Assembly: GCF_905163445.1 (NCBI RefSeq)
Contig: NC_053182.1
Span: forward strand, 20,977,501-21,041,500
DNA: 64,000 nt
Origin: Pararge aegeria
Lineage: Eukaryota; Arthropoda; Insecta; Lepidoptera; Nymphalidae
Direction of reading: 5' to 3'
The notes beneath the pieces were generated by a model that saw only the letters and a list, made by a program, of their open reading frames with translations, did no database searches and had not been told where the DNA came from. Every line of letters begins with the position of its first letter. The first letter of the stretch is position 1. Made by a program: the position numbers and the translations under genes. Of this stretch, positions 57,505-64,000 are shown in pieces.

Positions 57505-57935
57505 ACGTTATAAGCACTTTTGAAACGTCAAGTATGACTGTATGTGGTAACTCTACCAGCGGTTCGATAGACTGAGTCCACCGAGTAGAAGCCGGCACGA
57601 AATTCAGCAGTTCCAACATCAACATTTACAATTATACTTCTACCTTGTTATTGAGAAATTCAGAAATTTCATAGTCACCTCGCTGCAATAAGTGCATTTT
57701 AACACATTGTTTTAACTTATGAAAAATGAAAAATAAGTTAATTGTTTTCTCAACTCCCATACAAAACAATAAGCTAAGACCTCCATTTAAGAACTTACTA
57801 ATTTCAAGTATATTTAAGCATTTAAGTAGTTACTTATGCATTCATAGGTCCAAAATACCTTTAGTATCAGTCTTTAAAAGCGTATACGCACAAAGGATTT
57901 CTGCACCTTTCGGAGACTATATGCAGATAGCATGA
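57505..57935 (-). repeat. LINE 3' end (ACCGGTTCGGAAAGC family)
   Basis: Same family as 11846: TTATAAGCACTTTTGAAACG, CTCTACCAGCGGTTCG, AAAAGCGTATACGCACAAAG and CTGCACCTTTCGGAG. Lies just beyond the Jockey element. Confidence 0.6.
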
Positions 57936-58411
57936 AACTCCTATCAAAATGGGTGTACTCCTTTCAATAAAATTATCTGGACAAACAAACCTACCAGTTA
58001 TATCCTACAGTTTGAATAATCGTATGAACTTAATATGAACTGGTTTTTATGTAATAAAACACATTAAAATAGATACCTAGGTACTTACTCAAATGCTTAG
58101 CTGATGGCAGCTGCTATCAAATTGCTCTGATTGGTTGAACGGTTTCAAGGGATACCTGATAATCGTAAAACTGTTTTATTTCAATCTTCATTTCCCTCGT
58201 CATCGTGAAGCTGAAATGTAATTGAACTATAAAAAAACTGAGAAGAATCATAAAAACCTGCTGACGTTTTATTAAGCAAATAAAAAGTCCCTAAGTTACT
58301 CATTAAACTGCTAATTCACCAATTTATGAGAATGTGCAGGATGAGAAATGTTTGATGTATATTTTAATCTGATTTAAATCGTGTCTGGAAGAGGTCACTA
58401 AATAGCAATCA

Positions 58412-58708
58412 CGATCATCATATCGACCCATTACCGGCCCACTACTGGTCTCCTCCCACAATGAGAAAGGGTTAAGGCCGTAGTCCGCCACGCTGGCCCA
58501 GTGCGGATTAGTTGACTCTACACTACCTTTGAGAACATTATGTAGAACTCTCAGAACTGCAGATGATTTCACCGTCGAAGCAAGTGATACTTTTATTAAC
58601 TTAAAACGCACATAACTTAGAAAAGTTGCGTGTTGAAAAGTGCGATTCGAACTCTGCCACCCGAAAGTGAAGTCGAGCTCCAAGTCACTGCGCTATCACC
58701 GCTTGCAC
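58412..58708 (-). repeat. SINE-A (tRNA-derived)
   Basis: ATCGACCCATTACCGGCCCA to CGCTATCACCGCTTG, box B GTGCGATTCGAACTC in antisense. Confidence 0.75.
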
Positions 58709-59034
58709 ACCAAATTGTAGCAGTTATTTAACTTGCTCTATATACTCGTATGTAAAACGTATTTATGACGTAAAATAAGTGTTCTTTTACATCTTTATTC
58801 AATGTTTTTTTTTGCTATTTTATAGAAAAGGGGCTTTATTAATCGTATCATAATGACAAATAGTAACGCAGTGTTTTAACACGCACTGATGTCAGTTAGT
58901 TGTATTGTAAGAAACGCTGCATTAATATTCCAACGTTATGCCACGTTTATAAATAAGGCACATACAGATTGTGTTTATTTTTATTTATTTATTCATTCAA
59001 TTTACTCATTGTATTCATAGTCACTACAATTATA
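58709..59034. other. Nothing recognised
   Basis: AT-rich, includes T and TTTA runs. Confidence 0.45.
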
Positions 59035-59278
59035 TTGGACAGAAGCAGGCGGTACTTTACGGGATTCCATGATATATTATGAAAGTTAAGCTTAATTTTA
59101 TATACTCAGCGAAAAGCAGGAGAATCTTTTTTGTCGTTTAACTTAAGAATTATTCATTGTAAAGTCAACATCTCCTGTGCGTAGAGGTTTGGTGTGGAGT
59201 ATAAGGATTTAAGGAATTATAAATTACACCAAACAGATTCTCCTGCTTTTCGCGGAGTATAGCAAATTAAGTTTAATT
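59035..59278. mobile_element. Foldback MITE (GAAAAGCAGGAGAATC arms)
   Basis: Left AGCGAAAAGCAGGAGAATC and right GATTCTCCTGCTTTTCGCGG pair; outer TTAAGCTTAATTTT is repeated near both ends. Related copy at 60355. Confidence 0.6.
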
Positions 59279-59985
59279 AAGTTTAATTGTTTTCATACTA
59301 CAATTATGTAATACATTAAAAAATATTTAGACTAATAATAGTTACTAGGTACGTATCTAAGTATCTTGTAAGTCACAAAATGTGTAGTAAGTAAAAAACA
59401 AACCAATTAGTCATTGACTATTGAACTACTTGATAAACTGTATTTTCAGTAGTCAGCTTTCCTGAATTATATAGAGAAATTACACAAATAGTATCATCAT
59501 AATACTTTGGTTCTATTGCTATGCGTAGACCAGTAAATTGTGGCATCCTCTGCTTTCCGAAACTCGTCAGTCATCATTCATTGTCTCCAATCATCGTTAA
59601 GTTTCCCATTTCCTGCCGCCGACGCGCCGGCCGGTTGTTGTGATTCATCGCCGTAGGATCCCATTTCCTCCACAGCCTTCCCTGAAAGATGTCTCGCCTT
59701 TCACTAAATTGCCTTTAATATTCTCACTATTTCCAATCACCTGTCAAATCTGGCATCCGTTTATATTATTTCTTTCGAGAGTAGCTGTATTTCTTAATAC
59801 TCTTTACTACTGTGAAAGTGTTTGTTTGTTTGCCCATAAATAAGCTACTAATCAACTTGTTTTGCATAGAGTTATTTGAAAGGACGGAGAGATAACATAG
59901 TAGAATAATCGAAGGACCTAGATTTGTTCAGTATTACCTTTAGTCACACACAGACGGCAAAAAGTAATACAGAACTACTCACTGT
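59279..59985. other. Nothing firmly recognised
   Basis: AT-rich until a GC-rich patch at 59610-59660 (GCCGACGCGCCGGCCGG). On the minus strand this patch holds a 24-codon ATG frame that is too short to call. Confidence 0.4.
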
Positions 59986-59995
59986 TACAGGAACG

Positions 59996-60180
59996 TCCAG
60001 GTTGCGCAGAGTTTTCTTTCAGCGGATTGAGCACGGCACCAAACAGGTTTTGATATTGGATGTCGTTACCAACGAGCGTTGTTTCCAACAATAAACGCGA
60101 TAGTCTATGCGTTTGCTCCCGCTAGGAGCGCTAGTGGTGCCTTGTGCCACCGGGCATTCGGCCAATCAGCGATCGCCGGG
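59996..60180 (-). promoter_or_regulatory. Possible first exon and promoter of a minus-strand gene
   Basis: Reading minus: an inverted CCAAT box (CTGATTGGCC, about 60156), mid-GC DNA, then an open frame without ATG (LLLETTLVGNDIQYQNLFGA) ending at a perfect donor GTGAGT just left of 59996. It could be a non-coding first exon; no downstream exon was found in this window, so it is tentative. Confidence 0.3.
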
Positions 60181-60354
60181 ACGAAACCATACAAAGCAAC
60201 TCAATATTACTAGTTACAAAAATTGGATAACTATGGTTTGAACACTGAACACACCCGCGACGGAAACCATATAATGGTTATTATATAAGCCTTACAAAAT
60301 ATACATAAGATAATAAGATGCTAAATTAAAGGATAGGAAATGATTATTTTATTT

Positions 60355-60590
60355 ATTGGATAGAAGCAGGCGACACTTTGCGGAATTCCATGATATATTA
60401 TGAAAATTAAGCCTAATTTTCTGTACTCCACGAAAAGCAGGAGAATCCACTCCACACCAAACAGATCTTCGGCATGAAGATGATGACTTTACAATGAATA
60501 ATTGTTAAGTTCATTGTAAAGTCAACATCCATATGATACAGATTCTCCTGCTATTTGTGGAGTATAGCAAATAAAGCTTAATTTTCATAA
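60355..60590. mobile_element. Foldback MITE (GAAAAGCAGGAGAATC arms)
   Basis: ACGAAAAGCAGGAGAATCC against AGATTCTCCTGCTATTTGTG, with internal TTACAATGAATAATTGTTAA / TTCATTGTAAAG pairing. Same left flank (AGAAGCAGGCG...CCATGATATATTATG) as 59035. Confidence 0.6.
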
Positions 60591-61274
60591 ATGATAATTT
60601 TCTTAACCTATGAGATACTTTTTATCCCAGGAAAACAAACGGTTCCAACAGGATTTGTAAAAAACGTAACAAGCGCACAACAGATAGTACTTTTATATTT
60701 TCGAAAATTTAATAATGGACTTTGCGAAGATCCAATCAGACTTTTTTAATTATAATTTTAACACGATTAGGAATACCGATGATATTTTATAATTGATATT
60801 CTGGCGAAGTAAGGTTTAAAGGCCTTGACACACTGGCGGTTTGCGAGCATGCTTCCAGTGACATGTACTGTAGCGGGTGCTAAGTGACTAGAGAGACCGT
60901 GTGTGTAAGTTTTGCATGACAACTATACGACAAACTGCGTGTGTGTACTTTAAGGTGAACATAATAGTGTAGGATAGAAGTAGACATTCATATGTAGAAG
61001 TCATTATAAACAACGAATATTAAGCTTATTTTGCTATAACCCACGCCAAAAACACGTAACCGTTCTTCACTGTGTTGTATATATACTTTATACGCACAAT
61101 TGTTTATTAGTATTTTTGTTTGAGATCTTTGAACTGATTATTCAAAGCTCCATAACACGTAACCTTGAAGAGAGAAAACTTCTGCTGGGGGAAAAAACGT
61201 CTGCGCGCGCAACTTTTGTCTCATCCGGAAAAAACTATCCTTCATCTGATTGACACGAAAAAAGGAAACGATAA
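60591..61274. other. Nothing firmly recognised
   Basis: AT-rich with degraded pieces of the foldback MITE (TTAAGCTTATTTTGCTATAA at 61020). Confidence 0.4.
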
Positions 61275-61560
61275 AAATACTTGGGTGTAAATTATTGCTC
61301 TAACCAGGTTGCTATTCTAATAATTTAAAATGACATTGTGAGATGGTGATAACAAAAAAAAAAACACCCGGCTAAGTTTGTTGTGGGCGTCTTCTTAGAC
61401 CAGGATGCGTTTGGAACCCTCGTAGCTTTAGTTTTAAGTTTACGAATGTGGTTATCGCCATCTTCTCACTACCGTGTAATTCTTATGTACGCATCAAAAG
61501 TGCCACCTATGGGCCTACTTGAATAAAGATATTTTTGACTTCGACTTTGACTTTGACATA
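61275..61560 (+). repeat. LINE 3' tail, near-copy of the one at 47500
   Basis: Matches 47490-47756 almost base for base (GTGAGATGGTGATAAC, GACCAGGATGCGTTTGGAAC, AATAAAGATATTTTTGACT). A 5'-truncated insertion; the ORF part is nearly all missing. Confidence 0.75.
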
Positions 61561-62193
61561 TCGCACAAAAAGAAGTAGGTATAATAATAAAAATGAAGGT
61601 AAAAAGTGTCTACATACGAAGATCAAACTTTACCTATTTAATATGCCCCCCTTATACGGCCTTAATGACGATCAGTGTGATAACTTCCTTAGAGATCGAA
61701 GATTAAAGGGAAGTCACAGTAGGGCACAAGTATTCAAAAAGCGTTGGCGGCTAACAACTTCGGAGTACTCCTTGTAATATTAATAAAGCTTTTAATCTTC
61801 ACCTGGCGCGGCAAGGGGATTGCCGAACTCTATTTAAATTAAGGTCACTAGCCTAACTAATAACAAAACCCAGATGATATGTTAGTGTTTATTTTTATTA
61901 TTGTTTATTGTTATTAGGTACACAAAAAAGGTAATAACTAAAAGTAGATCTAAATATAAGTAATAACCAGATTTGTTCTAAGCTACAACCCAAAGTATTA
62001 TATATTAGTGTGTTGATAGAATACCAAGATTTTTAATATCCTAAATAAATTTTCATGTACATGTTTATGTATGTATGTATGTATTTTTGAGGTAACATAT
62101 TAAATAAAGGAGAGGTATGATTATCTTCAGCCTTTAAGGCTTAGATCTTCAGAACTTAGTTTGAATTAGTATTTTTATATTTATTTATTTATT
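61561..62193. other. Unassigned, includes a 44-codon ATG frame
   Basis: A frame from 61643 to 61779 reads MPPLYGLNDDQCDNFLRDRR and ends KKRWRLTTSEYSL. It begins right after a LINE tail. No family recognised. Confidence 0.35.
62066..62092. repeat. (TATG)n microsatellite
   Basis: Short run of ATGT units, five to six repeats. Confidence 0.8.
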
Positions 62194-62640
62194 TAACTAG
62201 CTGTTGCCCGCGACTTCGCCTGCGTTTGATGTTGTTTTTTGTTGTGGCATTCAATTTAGTTTAAAAAAAATAAAGTATTCAGTATCACTAAGCCTTAAAT
62301 GAGGTGTTTGCTGCCGTCCGCTGAGGAGTTCTGTCCTCTATCTCCAACCACATTCATCAGATCTACACAAAGTTTGGGCATAATTAAACACATATTATAA
62401 CCTCAACAGTGCAAAAATAATTATTTAAATCGGTTATAATTTGTCGGAGTTATGGTTTAAAATCGGCAAACACTTTCATCCCCTCCCCCAAAGGAACGGA
62501 GCTTAATGTCGGAATTAAAAGTATCCTATATTACTTCTAAAACTTTTAAGAATATGTGTACAAAGTTTCATGAGGATCGGTTATGTAGTTTTTGCGTGAA
62601 AGCGTAACAAAAAAACTTACATTGACATTTATAATATTAA
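62194..62640 (+). repeat. CGACTTCGTC-type repeat, full copy
   Basis: CTAGCTGTTGCCCGCGACTT, GAGGAGTTCTGTCCTCTATC, GTACAAAGTTTCATGAGGAT, ACATTTATAATATTAAATTG. Confidence 0.7.
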
Positions 62641-62828
62641 ATTGTATTGTATTGTATAAGTCGGTGCGAGAGTTACCAAAATTATTTTTAGATTCACAAA
62701 CAAGATCTGTTAGCATTTAAATACGCAGTGTCACTACAACGTCAGTGTTGCAGCTAGGTCTCAGTAGCTGGCATTCAGTGTCTTTTTTGTGACATCAAAA
62801 ATCTTGTGACCAATCTCACTTTTTAACG

Positions 62829-63258
62829 ACCTCCGTGGTGCAGTGGTGATCTTATGAGTTGAATGCTGGCTCGATCCCCCTCGATCCCTCGATTGCCCCT
62901 GACAGGGCAATTTGGGAATTTATAATTTCTGGATTATCAGATAATATATTATATTCTCTACGCCGTTACCGTACTAAGTTGGGTATTAACTGATTAGGAG
63001 TGAGGGTTTATTATAACTACTGTAACCAGTGGCGTGCAATTAATACTAGCACAAAAGTAATGCCTACCCAATAATTGATGTATTTGTATAGGAGGATTTA
63101 TGGCATTTTTTGCAATTATTCCACTGTATGCATACCCTGGTAAGAAAAGCAGTGCCACCACTGACCCTGACCACTGACTTATCCCGCTATCATCTGAAAC
63201 GGCGTCATCATTTACCATCAGGTGAGATTGTAGTTAAATTTTAATGGAGTTAAAGAAA
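62829..63258 (+). repeat. SINE-B split by a MITE
   Basis: CCTCCGTGGTGCAGTGGTGA head, AATTTGGGAATTTATAATTT, and after the MITE (63023-63170) CATCAGGTGAGATTGTAGTT. Confidence 0.65.
63023..63170. mobile_element. MITE (CAGTGGCGTGCA ends) nested in SINE-B
   Basis: CAGTGGCGTGCAATTAATAC start and GTATGCATACCCTGGTAAGA near the end; same family as 18515. Confidence 0.6.
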
Positions 63259-64000
63259 AAAACACCATTTTGACATCCTGTTGAGGCGGGTAATTTAAGA
63301 AACATAACATTATGAACGAAAAATATCGCCACCCTTCATGTGCTGTCGGGTACATGAAAACCTCACGACCAATCCCATTATAAGCGTAAAGACAATGGAT
63401 TCATATACAACGGCATTTATATGTAAGTACATAAACAGCCCTGGTTCGAAATACAATGCCTTTATTGAATAAATCGCGTATACCGCATTAGGTAATGCTT
63501 AAATGTTTTGGTAAACGCTATAAATCTCGTCTGGGCGGATGGTTGAAGACAGCAGCTATTTTGTAAATCATTTTTATGTGTTACCTACAACACACAAAAC
63601 AATGCCATTGCGTGGTACCCAAGGCTGGTCTCCAAGACTCCATTAATATTCAGCAAGTTCTACTTACGGACTCAGGCCTGCCCTCTCAAACAACAGTTGT
63701 ACAGTTTGTAGACCATATATATAGTATCATCTAGAATCTGATAATCCCCGTTTTATAGATTCTATTTGACAAAAATATAGGTCGGCAAATTAATAACGTA
63801 AAGTGCAATCTTATCTTAAAACAGTAGAATGACGTATGAGTACACTGTCGTACGCCGATACTTATAAGAGGTATAGATTTCTTGGTGACTCATAACAGTG
63901 AGTTAGAACAAGCGACCGGTTCACGTTGCAGTTTACCGATTCCGTTGCTCAATTTTTTTTTATGTCCCCCTACATACAATAAAATCAAAATTTGTTCTTA
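63259..64000. other. Nothing recognised to the window end
   Basis: AT-rich sequence without shared repeat motif or ORF of note. Confidence 0.45.

Noticed and set aside
58324..58683. 119-codon minus-strand ORF
   Set aside because: It lies almost wholly in SINE-A; similar frames appear in other copies.

Overview
This is a stretch of nuclear insect DNA, almost certainly from a moth or butterfly (Lepidoptera). It is AT-rich, has small spliced exons with GT/AG borders, and is dense with tRNA-headed SINEs, LINE tails, MITEs and other repeats of the kind lepidopteran genomes carry. Nothing in it looks bacterial: no operons, CRISPR arrays or rRNA. I see no convincing functional tRNA gene; the tRNA-like stretches are SINE heads.

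Two host genes can be reconstructed. (1) Positions 2922-32625, plus strand: a gene of about 29 small exons coding for roughly 1,280 residues of mostly coiled-coil protein. I do not recognise the family. Nearly all exon junctions agree in phase. Three points are unsettled: the join after exon 3, an in-frame stop that ends exon 9 at 14451, and an ATG-leading exon at 17917 that could be a second start. The locus may therefore be one gene with alternative forms or two adjacent genes. (2) Positions 42544-34856, minus strand: a seven-exon Atg14/Barkor gene (autophagy-specific subunit of the class III PI3-kinase complex), 417 residues, with all phases consistent, an N-terminal paired-CxxC motif, a central coiled coil and a C-terminal BATS-like tail. 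The two genes converge tail to tail across about 2.2 kb.

The remainder is mobile DNA and unassigned sequence. The best mobile element is an apparently intact two-ORF Jockey-like non-LTR retrotransposon (52346-56766, probably 51834-57287 with its flanks), with zinc-knuckle ORF1, endonuclease/reverse transcriptase ORF2 and a TAATG stop/start overlap. Others are a TTAA-flanked piggyBac-like element with an intact cysteine-rich 96-codon ORF (7428-9157), a TA-flanked pogo/Tigger-like element (12792-13472), a composite MITE (43606-44152), broken LINE ORFs, and at least four SINE families nested in each other.

An unexpected pattern is a set of perfect or near-perfect short-loop hairpins (arms 22-32 bp) at 16589, 18660, 23353, 33734 and 38844. 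At 18660 the hairpin lies in a SINE and one arm matches the SINE consensus while the other is its inverted copy, which points to template switching rather than to a transposon. Exon borders were read by eye and can be off by a base; repeat borders are approximate.
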